56,350 nt of DNA from Niveispirillum sp. SYP-B3756 (GCF_009495745.1 NZ_WIDQ01000022.1:1-56350); one strand, 5' to 3'; shown: positions 1-8,396, numbered from the stretch's first letter. A program made the numbers and translations. Notes: generated by a model from the letters alone, not told the origin.

Positions 1-297
1 TGTGCCCTGCCCTACACGATTTTTGACAAGAACCAGCGCGTGACGCAGGCCGAGATCGTGGAGAACAAGCGGTTGTCGGAGGTCCTGGCTTATGTGAAGC
101 AGATGCAGGACGCGATGCCGGCACCGACGGTCAAGAGCATCAGCGAACGCAACCACTACGAAAAGCGCGGAGGCAAGCGGCGCGGTCGGCCCGGAGCGGC
201 GGACAAACATGCTTCGGCCAAGGCAAAACCGGCAAATGTTGGGGTGGGCCGGTCCACTGCGCCCACGGCTCCGTTACCCGGTCCACCCCAACACTGA
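1..297 (+). CDS. ISNCY-type transposase, C-terminal fragment
   Basis: The reading frame is open from base 1 and stops at 295-297, giving the last 98 residues of a larger protein. The segment ALPYTIFDKNQRVTQAEIV, followed by ENKRL, matches the C-terminal region I recall from ISNCY-family integrase-type transposases (LPYxxFDKxQRVTQAxIVENKRL). The catalytic DDE core lies upstream of the window. The tail is basic and low in complexity (KRGGKRRGRP), as in these proteins. The gene is cut by the window edge, so it cannot be judged intact or broken. It marks the left border of the catabolic island. Confidence 0.7.
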   Translation, partial: CALPYTIFDKNQRVTQAEIVENKRLSEVLAYVKQMQDAMPAPTVKSISERNHYEKRGGKRRGRPGAADKHASAKAKPANVGVGRSTAPTAPLPGPPQH

Positions 298-340
298 CAT
301 TTCTACTTTGTTCAGAACACCGACAATTCAATTCTGTTGA
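1..340 (+). mobile_element. Right end of an ISNCY-type insertion sequence (partial)
   Basis: The window opens inside a transposase gene that ends at 297. The following 40 bases carry two imperfect 19-base direct repeats, at 296-314 and 322-340, both of the form GACA-TT-C...TGTT-A with 14 of 19 positions equal. Such subterminal repeats are typical transposase-binding ends. The left end of the element is outside the window, and I cannot place the exact terminal base or a target-site duplication. Confidence 0.6.
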
Positions 341-361
341 AACAGTGAATCTGCCCCCTTG

Positions 362-480
362 TCATCCAAGGCGCCGTAAACCTGCTTGAGCGCTACCGCC
401 GCTCTCCACCTCGGCTTTCTTGACCCACTCGTTCAGCGTATGTGCTGAACAGCCGATCCTCGTCCAACAGTCGCCAAATC
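362..480 (-). pseudogene. IS3-family OrfA remnant
   Basis: Read on the minus strand, about 30 codons up to a TGA at 362-364 encode [20 protein letters not shown]. This closely resembles the helix-turn-helix part of IS3-group OrfA proteins ([20 protein letters not shown]). The similarity stops soon after, and no OrfB or clear element ends are present, so this is a decayed scrap next to the ISNCY end. Together the two scraps suggest that this border has received several insertions. Confidence 0.5.
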
Positions 481-511
481 GGTCCATTATAAACGACCCA
501 CCGGCCGGGCC

Positions 512-1402
512 CTACTCAGCTTGAAAACCCGGCTCCGTCCACCATGGAAACGGGTCAGGCATGTCGGTCGATACGCGGCCCCCGAAGGCCGGCAAGCGCT
601 TTTCGAGAAAGGCCGCCACCCCCTCGTGTGCATCCGGACCCGGTCCCATTGATTGCACAAGCCAGCTATCAAGGCGATGCGCTTCCATTGGATGCGATGC
701 ACCCAACATGCGCCACAGCATCTGGCGGGTCAGCGCAACGGAAACAGGCGCGGCATTCTCCACGATCTCCCGGGCGATCTCCCGTGCTGCGGCCAGAAGC
801 TCCCCAGGCGGGTGGACCGACCGCACCAGCCCGCGCTCCAGTGCCTCTGTGGCTGGAACCAACCTGCCGGACAGACACCATTCCAAGGCGGTGGAGATGC
901 CTACAATCCGTGGCAGGAACCAGCCCGACGCCGATTCCGGCACGATCCCGCGACGAGCGAATACATAGCCAAAACGCGCCGTCGTGGCCGCCAGCCGGAG
1001 ATCGGCGGCAAGCGGAATAGTCGCCCCTGCCCCCACCGCCGCACCGTTGATGGCCGCAATTACCGGTTTCAGGGAATTGAAGATGCGCAGGGCAACCAGC
1101 CCTCCCGCATCGCGGACATTTCCATCCGGCTCGACATCGGGGCGCAACGCACCTTCCCGCTGCGCGTAATCAAACGTGGCCGCACCGGCTGTGATATCGG
1201 CTCCGGCACAGAAAGCGCGCTCCCCGGTACCCGTGAGGATCACGACCCTGACCGTATCATCGGCGTCAGTCGCGTCGAATGCCTGCAACAACTCCCGCAC
1301 CATGATGGGGTTGATGCTGTTCATGCTCTGGGGGCGGTTCAGCGTTACAGTGGCTATCCCGCAACCAACTTCATAACAGATGGTTTGGTACTCACCGGTC
1401 AT
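512..1402 (-). CDS. Enoyl-CoA hydratase/isomerase (crotonase), ECH-1
   Basis: Crotonase-fold protein of 296 residues. The first oxyanion-hole segment is FCAGADI at 64-70 and the second is GAAVGAGAT around 120-127. Neither of the two classical hydratase glutamates is present; the acidic residue is instead Glu156 in RRGIVPES, as in isomerase-like subgroups. A longer acidic insert at about 71-105 and a C-terminal tail ending [10 protein letters not shown] are distinctive. The ATG follows GGGAGG by six bases. It is the last gene of the minus-strand operon that starts at 8396. A second, broken copy of its 5' end lies at 2463-2667. The reaction (hydration or double-bond isomerisation of an acyl-CoA) cannot be fixed from sequence. 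Confidence 0.9.
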   Translation of the reverse strand: MTGEYQTICYEVGCGIATVTLNRPQSMNSINPIMVRELLQAFDATDADDTVRVVILTGTGERAFCAGADITAGAATFDYAQREGALRPDVEPDGNVRDAGGLVALRIFNSLKPVIAAINGAAVGAGATIPLAADLRLAATTARFGYVFARRGIVPESASGWFLPRIVGISTALEWCLSGRLVPATEALERGLVRSVHPPGELLAAAREIAREIVENAAPVSVALTRQMLWRMLGASHPMEAHRLDSWLVQSMGPGPDAHEGVAAFLEKRLPAFGGRVSTDMPDPFPWWTEPGFQAE

Positions 1403-1430
1403 GACTCGCCTCCCCGTTGCTGACCAACAC

Positions 1431-1605
1431 TCAGACCTCGTAGCAGAACAGGCTCATGGTGACGGATTTCACCAGTTCGACCCGCTGATTGAACGAACCG
1501 GGTATTCTCCGACGTCAGGAAATGGCCCTCACCCAGCGTCGTCTTGCGGCGGGGAAAACAGGTCAACAGCTTCTGCTCGGTGCGCAAGCTGTCAGCAACA
1601 CGCAC
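1431..1605 (-). pseudogene. 3' remnant of a MaoC-type dehydratase gene
   Basis: This stretch is a diverged copy of the last part of the intact dehydratase gene at 2692-3765. On the minus strand it encodes RVADSLRTEQKLLTCFPRRK, continuing to EGHFLTSENTR; after a 4-base insertion near 1500 the frame shifts, and the family C-terminus NQRVELVKSVTMSLFCYEV followed by TGA is readable only in the new frame. It has no start and no upstream half. It sits directly upstream of ECH-1, exactly as the intact dehydratase 3' end sits upstream of the broken ECH copy, so it is one half of a duplicated junction. Confidence 0.85.
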
Positions 1606-1618
1606 GGGCACTGGTGGT

Positions 1619-2410
1619 TCAACAGCCCTTGAAACTGGGCTTGCGTTTGGCATTGAAGGCGGCGACGCCTTCGTGCATGTCATGGCTGTGACTGTGCAGG
1701 GTGCTGGCCAGCAGTTCCAGCCTCAAGGCGGTATCCAGAGGCTGTTCCAGCCCATCATCCACCAGCATTTTGACCTGCTTCAGGGCAAGCGGACTTTTGG
1801 ACGACAGCTTGTCTACAAGCCCATCGACAGCCGCTTCCAGAGCACCATCTTCCACAACCTCGTTCACGAGGCCACATGTGACGAGTTCCGCTGCCGACCG
1901 TAGTTCCCCAGTGAACAGGAGGTACTTGGCCCGTGTCGGTCCGATCTTTCGGGGAAGGCGTATCGAAGCGCCGCCACCCGGCAGAAGCCCGTAATTGGCG
2001 TGGCCATCGCCAATTTTCGCGCTTGCCACGGCGATCACCAGATCGCAACAAAGCAGCAGTTCGGTGCCACCACCGGTCGAAACACCGTTCACCGCACAGA
2101 TGACCGGCTTGGGGAACTTCTCCAGCCGCGCCATCAGCGCCATCAACTGGTTCTGAAAATTGGCGCTCTCGTGTTCGCTATTTTCTTGCAGCAGGTCGCC
2201 TAGAAATTTGAGGTCGGCACCAGCGCAAAACGCGCGGCCGGTGCCGGTTACGGCAACTGTGACTATCTCAGGATTCTCTTCGGCGAGATCCAGCGCTGCA
2301 TCAAATTCGCGGGCCAGCCCGGGATTGATTGTATTCAACGCGTCCGGGCGGTTCAGGCGAATCCATGCCCCCCGACCGCGTTGTTCGTAGACAATATCTA
2401 CAAATTCCAT
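1619..2410 (-). CDS. Enoyl-CoA hydratase/isomerase (crotonase), ECH-2
   Basis: Crotonase-fold protein of 263 residues. The oxyanion-hole segments are FCAGADL at 61-67 and STGGGTE at 111-117. Glu117 matches the first catalytic glutamate of classical enoyl-CoA hydratases; the position of the second is His in GDGHANYG. It has its own leader with GGAGGGA six bases before the ATG. It is not closely similar to ECH-1 and lies between the two pseudogene fragments of the local duplication, so it probably arrived with, or was trapped by, that rearrangement. Hydration of a 2-enoyl-CoA is likely; the substrate is unknown. Confidence 0.9.
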   Translation of the reverse strand: MEFVDIVYEQRGRGAWIRLNRPDALNTINPGLAREFDAALDLAEENPEIVTVAVTGTGRAFCAGADLKFLGDLLQENSEHESANFQNQLMALMARLEKFPKPVICAVNGVSTGGGTELLLCCDLVIAVASAKIGDGHANYGLLPGGGASIRLPRKIGPTRAKYLLFTGELRSAAELVTCGLVNEVVEDGALEAAVDGLVDKLSSKSPLALKQVKMLVDDGLEQPLDTALRLELLASTLHSHSHDMHEGVAAFNAKRKPSFKGC

Positions 2411-2462
2411 CGCGTATCCCTCCGGTTCGTTTCCTATGAATGACTTGATGTTTTGTTATATT

Positions 2463-2667
2463 CGGTCCCGACACAGACGGCGTGCTCCCCAGTCCCCCCT
2501 GAGGATGACGCCCCTGCCCCGTATCATCGGCGTCAGCCGCGTCGAACGCCTGCAACAACTCCCGCACCCTGACGGGGTTGTGCTGCTCATGCTCTGGGAC
2601 GGTTCAGTGTCACAGTGGCTATCCCGCAACCAACCTCATAGCGGATGGTCCGGTAATTGCCAGCCAT
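2463..2667 (-). pseudogene. 5' remnant of a crotonase gene (copy of ECH-1)
   Basis: Minus-strand DNA from the ATG at 2665-2667 encodes [20 protein letters not shown] and then LNRP, against [20 protein letters not shown] in ECH-1. One C is missing in the CCC of the LNRP codons relative to ECH-1, which shifts the frame and gives a TGA after 26 codons. Base-level similarity to ECH-1 continues to about 2463, the region of FCAGAD, and then ends. The fragment follows the intact dehydratase gene by about 25 bases, keeping the ancestral gene order. Confidence 0.85.
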
Positions 2668-2691
2668 GTCCTCCCCGTTCTCCCTCGAGGC

Positions 2692-3765
2692 TCAAACCTT
2701 GTAGCAGAACAGGCTCATGGTGACGGATTTCACCAATTCACCCCGCTGATTGAACAGGGTGTTCTCCGACGTCAGGAAATGGCCCTCGCCCAGCTTCGTC
2801 TTGCGGCGGGGAGAGCAAGTCAGCAGCTTCTGCTCCGTGCGCAAACTGTCGCCGACGCGAAGGGGTGCATAGAATTCGAAACCGGCTTGGGTGACAACCG
2901 CCTCGGGACAATCGGGCGGCGGGAAGGGGCAGCCACCGATAATGATGCCTTCGCGCAACGCCTGCAATAACGGCATCCCGGTCAGGCCTTGCTTGACGGC
3001 CTCCGGCGCCACGGCTCCTGGCTTGCGATGGCCCAATCCGACATTGAGCGAGGAGTCTGCACCATAGAACATGCCAACGGGTGGGGAGACGATACCGCCA
3101 TAAGGTGACGCCGCAGCGAAATCGGCATCCCAATAAAGCGGATTCCAGTCCTCCAGCGCCTCGCACCACAGATGGATATCGCCGCTGGTCAGGGGCAGCT
3201 TCGGTTCCCGGTTGCCTTCCCGCACGATGCCGAGCATGGCGCGGGCGAAGTCCGGCATATCATCATTGGGTGGGACCAGATCCGCCACCGGCCGCTGGCG
3301 GGAAATGGCCGGCAGCACACCAGTGCGCGACGGCATCTCCAGGACCGCCGTGGCAGCCGCCGCACTGGGGCTGTTGGCGTGCGCCACGTTGATCCCTTCC
3401 AGGTCGACCAGATAGGCCCCGTCTGCCCCGCGATATTTACGCGCCACCTTACCGGTCACCAGCAGGATGTCGTCGCGCAGGGATTGCGCCGTCATCCGGA
3501 AGGTCAGGCGGCGCAGGACGCTGCCCGGCCCAGACCAGTCAGTGATCAGGCGGCTGAACAGGCCCGCCAGATGTGTCGTGGAGATGAACGCATCCTTGGC
3601 GCCCACCGCCCGGGCGTACCGGCTGTCGTGATGGACGAAATCATAAAGCCCCGTCGCCCGGACAAAGGCGACCAGACGCAGAAGGCTCAGTTCATAGGTG
3701 AAGGATGGCAGTTCCTGGCCTTCCTCAACATCTTCCCAGCATAGCGAATGATACGCGTCACTCAT
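2692..3765 (-). CDS. Double hot-dog MaoC/FAS1-type acyl-CoA dehydratase
   Basis: Protein of 357 residues with two hot-dog halves. The first carries HHDSRYARAVG at 45-55, matching the His/Asp active-site region of MaoC hydratases, followed by THLAGLFSRLITDWSGP. The second carries SGDIHLWCEALEDWNPLYWD at 194-213, the same helix with Tyr in place of the usual His, as in the non-catalytic half of fused dehydratases. Probable reaction: hydration of a bulky 2-enoyl-CoA, analogous to ChsH1-type enzymes in steroid side-chain degradation. An upstream in-frame start at 3807 is less likely, because it would run back into the preceding ACAD gene; the chosen ATG follows GGGGTGTGAC. Its 3' end was duplicated to 1431-1605. 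Confidence 0.85.
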   Translation of the reverse strand: MSDAYHSLCWEDVEEGQELPSFTYELSLLRLVAFVRATGLYDFVHHDSRYARAVGAKDAFISTTHLAGLFSRLITDWSGPGSVLRRLTFRMTAQSLRDDILLVTGKVARKYRGADGAYLVDLEGINVAHANSPSAAAATAVLEMPSRTGVLPAISRQRPVADLVPPNDDMPDFARAMLGIVREGNREPKLPLTSGDIHLWCEALEDWNPLYWDADFAAASPYGGIVSPPVGMFYGADSSLNVGLGHRKPGAVAPEAVKQGLTGMPLLQALREGIIIGGCPFPPPDCPEAVVTQAGFEFYAPLRVGDSLRTEQKLLTCSPRRKTKLGEGHFLTSENTLFNQRGELVKSVTMSLFCYKV

Positions 3766-3788
3766 GTCACACCCCGTATAGATGGCCT

Positions 3789-4763
3789 TCAGGCGGCGCC
3801 GTCGCAAAGATGGTCACGAATGAAATCGGCGCTGGTCGCACTGCCGGCCAGGATACGCAGACGACCAAGCTGGCCCGCCCAGAAACTTTCCGATCCGAAT
3901 GCCAACTGCCACTGCTTCAAGCGGCGGGAGTAGAGCTGCAGGTCGAATTCCTCCGTGGCGCCGATGGCACCATGAACAGCATGGGCGATGCCATTGACAA
4001 GATGCGTCGCCTCATTGGCGCGGGCCTTGGCTGCCGCGACACCGGCCACATTGAAACCATGGCCGGACATGGCCGTGCGGGCGGCGACCTGAACGGAAAT
4101 GACCTGCTCCGCCATCACCGACAATTGCTGCTGGATGGCCTGGAACTTGCCCAGGGGGCGGCCGAACTGCTGCCGTTCATTGGCATAGCGCAGGGACATG
4201 GAAAGTAGACGGGACATGGCCCCTGCCATCTGTGCCGCCGCCAGTCCGGCGGCGGCCAGCCCAAGATCGAACCCGTCGGCCGGCAGATCGCAAAGCCGGT
4301 CACCGATCTGGATGCCTGTCGCCCCACCAGCCCGAAAAGGATCCTCCCCCACGCCAACCAGCCGGACCAGCGCGATCCGTTCGCCGTCATTCACCAGGGC
4401 GTGCGTCGCCGCCGCTCCATTGGGCAGAATGGGCGACGGCGGCGCCAGAATGATGGCGGCATCGTCAGGCGCCTGTTGGCCGTTGGCGGCCAGCAGGGCC
4501 CGGGCCACCATGGTCTCCGCATAGGGCACCGAAACGGCATGTTCGCCCAGGATCATGACCAGGGGAAACACGCTGGCAAGGGACAGCCCTGCCCCACCGC
4601 AATCCTCCGGCACAAGTGCATCCAGGAAGCCGGATGCGGCCAGCGCCGACCATACCGGTTCAAGCGCCGGTGCCGCCTCGAAGGTCCGCGTCCGCTCGGG
4701 CGTGGCGATGTCGGCCACCAGCCGGCGGAAGCTGTCGGTCAGGACGCTGTTATCATCATTCAT
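3789..4763 (-). CDS. Acyl-CoA dehydrogenase, small subunit of a pair
   Basis: Protein of 324 residues, short for an ACAD. The C-terminal helical domain is clear: RQQFGRPLGKFQAIQ at 198-212 (FAD contact) and VHGAIGATEEFDLQLYSRR at 263-281. The middle beta domain is degenerate, without the usual TEPxAGSD motif, and the terminal GG(T/S)xEI catalytic segment is lacking. Its start overlaps the stop of the upstream large ACAD gene by four bases (ATGA), so translation is probably coupled. This small-plus-large arrangement is that of the heterotetrameric ACADs of actinobacterial steroid catabolism (ChsE1-ChsE2, FadE26-27, FadE28-29). Inferred role: non-catalytic or FAD-sharing partner of 4760-5911. 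Confidence 0.88.
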   Translation of the reverse strand: MNDDNSVLTDSFRRLVADIATPERTRTFEAAPALEPVWSALAASGFLDALVPEDCGGAGLSLASVFPLVMILGEHAVSVPYAETMVARALLAANGQQAPDDAAIILAPPSPILPNGAAATHALVNDGERIALVRLVGVGEDPFRAGGATGIQIGDRLCDLPADGFDLGLAAAGLAAAQMAGAMSRLLSMSLRYANERQQFGRPLGKFQAIQQQLSVMAEQVISVQVAARTAMSGHGFNVAGVAAAKARANEATHLVNGIAHAVHGAIGATEEFDLQLYSRRLKQWQLAFGSESFWAGQLGRLRILAGSATSADFIRDHLCDGAA

Positions 4764-5911
4764 CGCAGACCCAGCCCCCGGGCGATCATGCCCCGCAGAA
4801 TTTCACGCGTGCCGCCGCGCAGAGAGAAGACATGATTGAGTTGCATGAGATAGGCCAGCGTCCGCATCAGCTCCGGATCACAGGCGGTATCCAGGCGCGT
4901 CGCCACGGCATCGGCAATTTCGCCGGGGATGGCCTGCTCCAGCTCCGTTCCCATATCCTTAAACAAGGCCGCTTCCGTCAGCGGTGATTGGCCTTGCGCC
5001 AACAGGCCGGTCATGGAAACCGACATGGCGCGAAGTGGGGCCAGCCGTGCCAGCAGCTTGCCCAGCCGCTCCTCATCGGCGCGCGACGGCGAGGCCCGCA
5101 AGGTGGCCGCCCACAGGTCAAGAAGAACAAGGCTTGAATAGATGCGCTCCGGCCCGCTGCGCTCAAATGCCAGCTCGGCATTGACCTGCGCCCAGCCATT
5201 GCCTTCCTGTCCGACCAAGGCATCGTCGGGCAGCAGCACATTGTCGAAGAACACTTCGTTGAAATCCGTGTCACCGGTCCCCAGCCGGATGGGGCGGACA
5301 GTCACACCGGGCAGTGACAGGTCAATCAGGAACTGGGACAAGCCCTTCTGCCGGTCCTCCGGCGTGCCGCTGGTCCGCACCAGTCCGATCATGTAATGGG
5401 ATTTATGGGCATAGGTGGTCCAGATCTTCTGGCCATTGAGGCGCCAACCATCCGCTTCCCGCACAGCGCGGGTCCGCACACTGGCCAGGTCGGAACCGGC
5501 ATTGGGCTCGCTCATGCCGATGCAGAAGAAGATTTCCGCGCGGCAGATGCGGGGCAGAAACGCCTGACGCTGCGCCTCGGTACCATAATGCAGCAGCAAC
5601 GGCGCACTTTGCCGGTCGCCGATCCAATGGGCGGCGATGGGGGCCCCTGCGGCCAGCAGTTCCTCCACCAGGACAAAGCGCGCAAAGGCGTCCAGTCCAG
5701 CCCCGCCATAGTGTTTCGGCATGGTCAGGCCGACCCAACCGCGTTCGGCCAACGCGCGGCTGAAATCCGCATCGAAGCCAGACCATGTCCGCGCCCGTCG
5801 GCTGGCCGGCATCCCCGCCAGCCGATCGGCCAGGAAAGCCTTGATCTGGGGGCGAAGGGCTTCCGCCGCTTCGGGAATGCGGGTCGCCGGAAAGGAATCA
5901 ACGGTCAGCAA
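4760..5911 (-). CDS. Acyl-CoA dehydrogenase, large subunit of a pair
   Basis: Protein of 383 residues with the full ACAD layout: N-terminal helical domain, MSEPNAGSD at 133-141, KIWTTYAHKSHYMIGLVRTS in the beta domain, and LRGGTREILRGMIAR near the C-terminus. The start is a TTG (TTG CTG ACC) ten bases after a GAGG box; no earlier ATG fits. It oxidises an acyl-CoA to the 2-enoyl-CoA with electrons passing to ETF. It overlaps the small ACAD gene by four bases. The 154-base gap upstream to the DUF2889 gene shows no gene. Confidence 0.9.
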   Translation of the reverse strand: MLTVDSFPATRIPEAAEALRPQIKAFLADRLAGMPASRRARTWSGFDADFSRALAERGWVGLTMPKHYGGAGLDAFARFVLVEELLAAGAPIAAHWIGDRQSAPLLLHYGTEAQRQAFLPRICRAEIFFCIGMSEPNAGSDLASVRTRAVREADGWRLNGQKIWTTYAHKSHYMIGLVRTSGTPEDRQKGLSQFLIDLSLPGVTVRPIRLGTGDTDFNEVFFDNVLLPDDALVGQEGNGWAQVNAELAFERSGPERIYSSLVLLDLWAATLRASPSRADEERLGKLLARLAPLRAMSVSMTGLLAQGQSPLTEAALFKDMGTELEQAIPGEIADAVATRLDTACDPELMRTLAYLMQLNHVFSLRGGTREILRGMIARGLGLR

Positions 5912-6065
5912 AGTCGAACGTCCTCTTTTCGCAGCAGATCATCCAACCATGGCCGCCGGACTTGGACGATCCGCCGCCGACAGGTTGCTGTACAGTGATA
6001 GTAGCGGGTGGTTTGTCCTTGAGCTGCAACGCCCCCAGCCTGGAACGGCAGGATGGAAGCGCAGG

Positions 6066-7082
6066 TCAGGCGGCCGTCTGCTGCGCCCGCAGGCTTCCGG
6101 CCAAGGTGTCGACATCCTGCAGGGCACGCAGCATGTCGTTCAGGTGCGTACATCCCCTGGTCCCCGGCAGCGTGACGGGAACCAGCTTGCGGAAGGTGGA
6201 AACCGGCTGTCCGATCAGATGACGGGCGGTGGCTGGCGCCGCCAGACAGCTTGTGAATGGCAGCACGGCCGCTTGCACATCAATGGACAGCAATATCAGC
6301 GTCTCCGGGTCGATGGTGGCCCGCAGACCATATTCATGGAACAGGATGCGCGTATCCGTGCTGCCCCGCTTCACAGCACTGTCCTGAAACCAGGAATCCA
6401 CCTGCAGCAGGCCGTCCTGCTGCCAGAGATCAAGGCGACGGACCCGCCATTGATTGGGACCGCGCACATCCGCCAGCCGATGCCACCCCCACGGATCGGC
6501 CCCTTCGAAGGCGATGGGGGCGACCGGATGGTTGGCAATTGCCTCATTGGTCCGCCCGTCGGCTGTCAGCGCCGGCGAGCCGGCCTGGAAGCTGATGCAG
6601 ACCCCCTCCACACTGCGGTCCATGACGGGTGACTGGCCCAAGGCCCTGTCATAATAGGCCGGACCACCCGGCACCCAGTCATACCAGCCGGCGGGGGCCA
6701 TGAATACGGCCCCCGCCATGTCATCCAGCAACCGATACAGCCGCGTCGAGCCGGCACCTTCCTCCGGCATCGCCGCTGCCATCGCCCGGCGCATCTCGCC
6801 ACCCGGCCGCAAGCCGACCAAGCCGGCCATGGCGTCCTGCCGCCGGCTCGCCTCAATCGAGAGAAGGCGGCGATCCGGCGACAGCGTGGACAAAAGCCGA
6901 TCCTGCCCCAGTAGCTGTGGCGTCGCGGCCGCATCATCGGTGAGCAGGTCGCGGGCGATACTGATCACGGTCATGGGACCATCCAGTTCGTCCGGCCAGA
7001 AAGACTGGGTCGACACGGTGCGACGCAGGGAACCGGGGCGCCTTGGCGGTGGCGCACCCAGTGTCTGATTGTGAAGGGCCAT
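6066..7082 (-). CDS. DUF2889 domain protein
   Basis: The C-terminal half has the pattern I associate with DUF2889: a region of beta strands, then a short cysteine-containing stretch (FTSCLAAPATA), LIGQPV, and the signature GCTHLNDML close to the C-terminus. No biochemical function is established for the family that I know of; it is often found beside acyl-CoA dehydrogenases in steroid-type clusters. The start is uncertain: an ATG at 7082 has GGGGAA nine bases upstream, an in-frame ATG lies at 7118, and a TTG at 7151 abuts the stop of the amidohydrolase gene. It sits between the amidohydrolase and the ACAD pair in one operon. Confidence 0.7.
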   Translation of the reverse strand: MALHNQTLGAPPPRRPGSLRRTVSTQSFWPDELDGPMTVISIARDLLTDDAAATPQLLGQDRLLSTLSPDRRLLSIEASRRQDAMAGLVGLRPGGEMRRAMAAAMPEEGAGSTRLYRLLDDMAGAVFMAPAGWYDWVPGGPAYYDRALGQSPVMDRSVEGVCISFQAGSPALTADGRTNEAIANHPVAPIAFEGADPWGWHRLADVRGPNQWRVRRLDLWQQDGLLQVDSWFQDSAVKRGSTDTRILFHEYGLRATIDPETLILLSIDVQAAVLPFTSCLAAPATARHLIGQPVSTFRKLVPVTLPGTRGCTHLNDMLRALQDVDTLAGSLRAQQTAA

Positions 7083-7154
7083 CCCGACGGTTTCCCCTGC
7101 CATGGTCTGCCTCATCATGTCGTCGGTCGTTCCCTCGTGCCTTCCAGCCAATGC

Positions 7155-8396
7155 TCAGGCCCCCGGATAGTCGCGCGGCACGTCAAACTTGAACATGCGG
7201 GCGGCGTTGAGGCCGAGAACCTTACGGCGCGCCCGTTCATCCAGCGGCCCGAAGCTCCGCTCGATCGTCTCGGGGGAGTGGGGCCAGCAGCCTTCGTGAT
7301 GCGGATAATCGTTGGAGAACATCAGGTTGTTCTCAAGGCCATATTCCATGCAGAGCAGCATGGCCGACCGGTCCTCACCCACCGACGCGGCCCCGGCTAG
7401 CCGGAAATAGTCGCTGGGCAGCGCCTTCAGCTTGGGGTGCACCCACATGTGATGGGCACGATAGCCTTCGTCCATGCGATCGAGCAGCCAGGGCAACCAG
7501 CCGCCGCCGGCTTCCATGGTCGCAAAGCGCAGGCCGGGGAAGCGTTCGATCACACCGGATGCGCACAGGGCCACGACAGGTTCCAGCGTGGGGGCGATGG
7601 AATGGATACAGTAATTGATGACGGCACCCCCATTACCGCGTGCCGTGCGCGGGTCTTGCCCTGTGGAGACATGGAAAGCGATGGCCAGATTGGCGTCCTG
7701 GATCGCCGCCCATAACGGATCAAAGACGGGAAGATTGTAATTGATGTCGCCGTACCGGGGTGGCCCGAAGATGGGCTTGTTCGGCAACATGATCACATCA
7801 TATCCCATCTTCGCCAGCCGCTTCACCTCGGCAACGGCGAGATCGATATCAGCGGTAGAAAGCGCACCGATGGGCTTTGACCGCGCCTTGAAGTCCCGGC
7901 AGGTTTCCCAGGCCCAGTCATTCCAGATCCGGCATTGCGCCATGACAAATTCCGGGTCCGACGACGCGAACATCAGCAATGCCGCCCCGTTGGGGAAGAT
8001 CAGCTCGCCATCGACGCCATCCCTGTCGAGGTCGGCCAGACGGTCGGTCATGGTCCGGGTCTCGTGGATCAGGTAGGCGCCCGCCTTGGTGCGCAGCTCA
8101 TCCTCGCCCATCACGGCGATCTCGGAAATCGGCGCCGGCGCGGCGCCTTCCTGAATGAGCCAGCGGCGACCATCGCGGTTTTCGATACGCGGCAACCGGT
8201 CGACAAACCGCTTGTCGATGCGTTCGCGCATCAAGGTGGGCGGCGGGCTCATATGCGCATCGATCGAGATGATGAAATATTTTCCACGCGCATCCTGGGG
8301 GCGCGGGCTTCGTTCCCATCCCGCCGAGCCCGGCGTAACCAGTCGCCAATGATTCTCTTCATTGACATCGGTGAAATCGACAGCGGCGTTCGACAT
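7155..8396 (-). CDS. Amidohydrolase-2 family metal-dependent hydrolase/decarboxylase
   Basis: TIM-barrel protein of 413 residues of the amidohydrolase-2 (ACMSD-like) family. The N-terminal metal motif is IISIDAHMSP, with Asp46-Ala-His48; the second His of the usual HxH is replaced by Met. AFHVSTG supplies a mid-barrel His, and FSNDYPHHEG at 360-369 supplies the conserved late Asp. Relatives cleave C-C bonds (decarboxylation or hydrolysis of beta-diketone-like acids) or C-N bonds; the reaction here is unknown. It is the first gene of the minus-strand operon ending at 512, with only 68 bases separating it from the LysR gene stop, so the operon promoter would lie within or upstream of the regulator gene. 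Confidence 0.85.
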   Translation of the reverse strand: MSNAAVDFTDVNEENHWRLVTPGSAGWERSPRPQDARGKYFIISIDAHMSPPPTLMRERIDKRFVDRLPRIENRDGRRWLIQEGAAPAPISEIAVMGEDELRTKAGAYLIHETRTMTDRLADLDRDGVDGELIFPNGAALLMFASSDPEFVMAQCRIWNDWAWETCRDFKARSKPIGALSTADIDLAVAEVKRLAKMGYDVIMLPNKPIFGPPRYGDINYNLPVFDPLWAAIQDANLAIAFHVSTGQDPRTARGNGGAVINYCIHSIAPTLEPVVALCASGVIERFPGLRFATMEAGGGWLPWLLDRMDEGYRAHHMWVHPKLKALPSDYFRLAGAASVGEDRSAMLLCMEYGLENNLMFSNDYPHHEGCWPHSPETIERSFGPLDERARRKVLGLNAARMFKFDVPRDYPGA

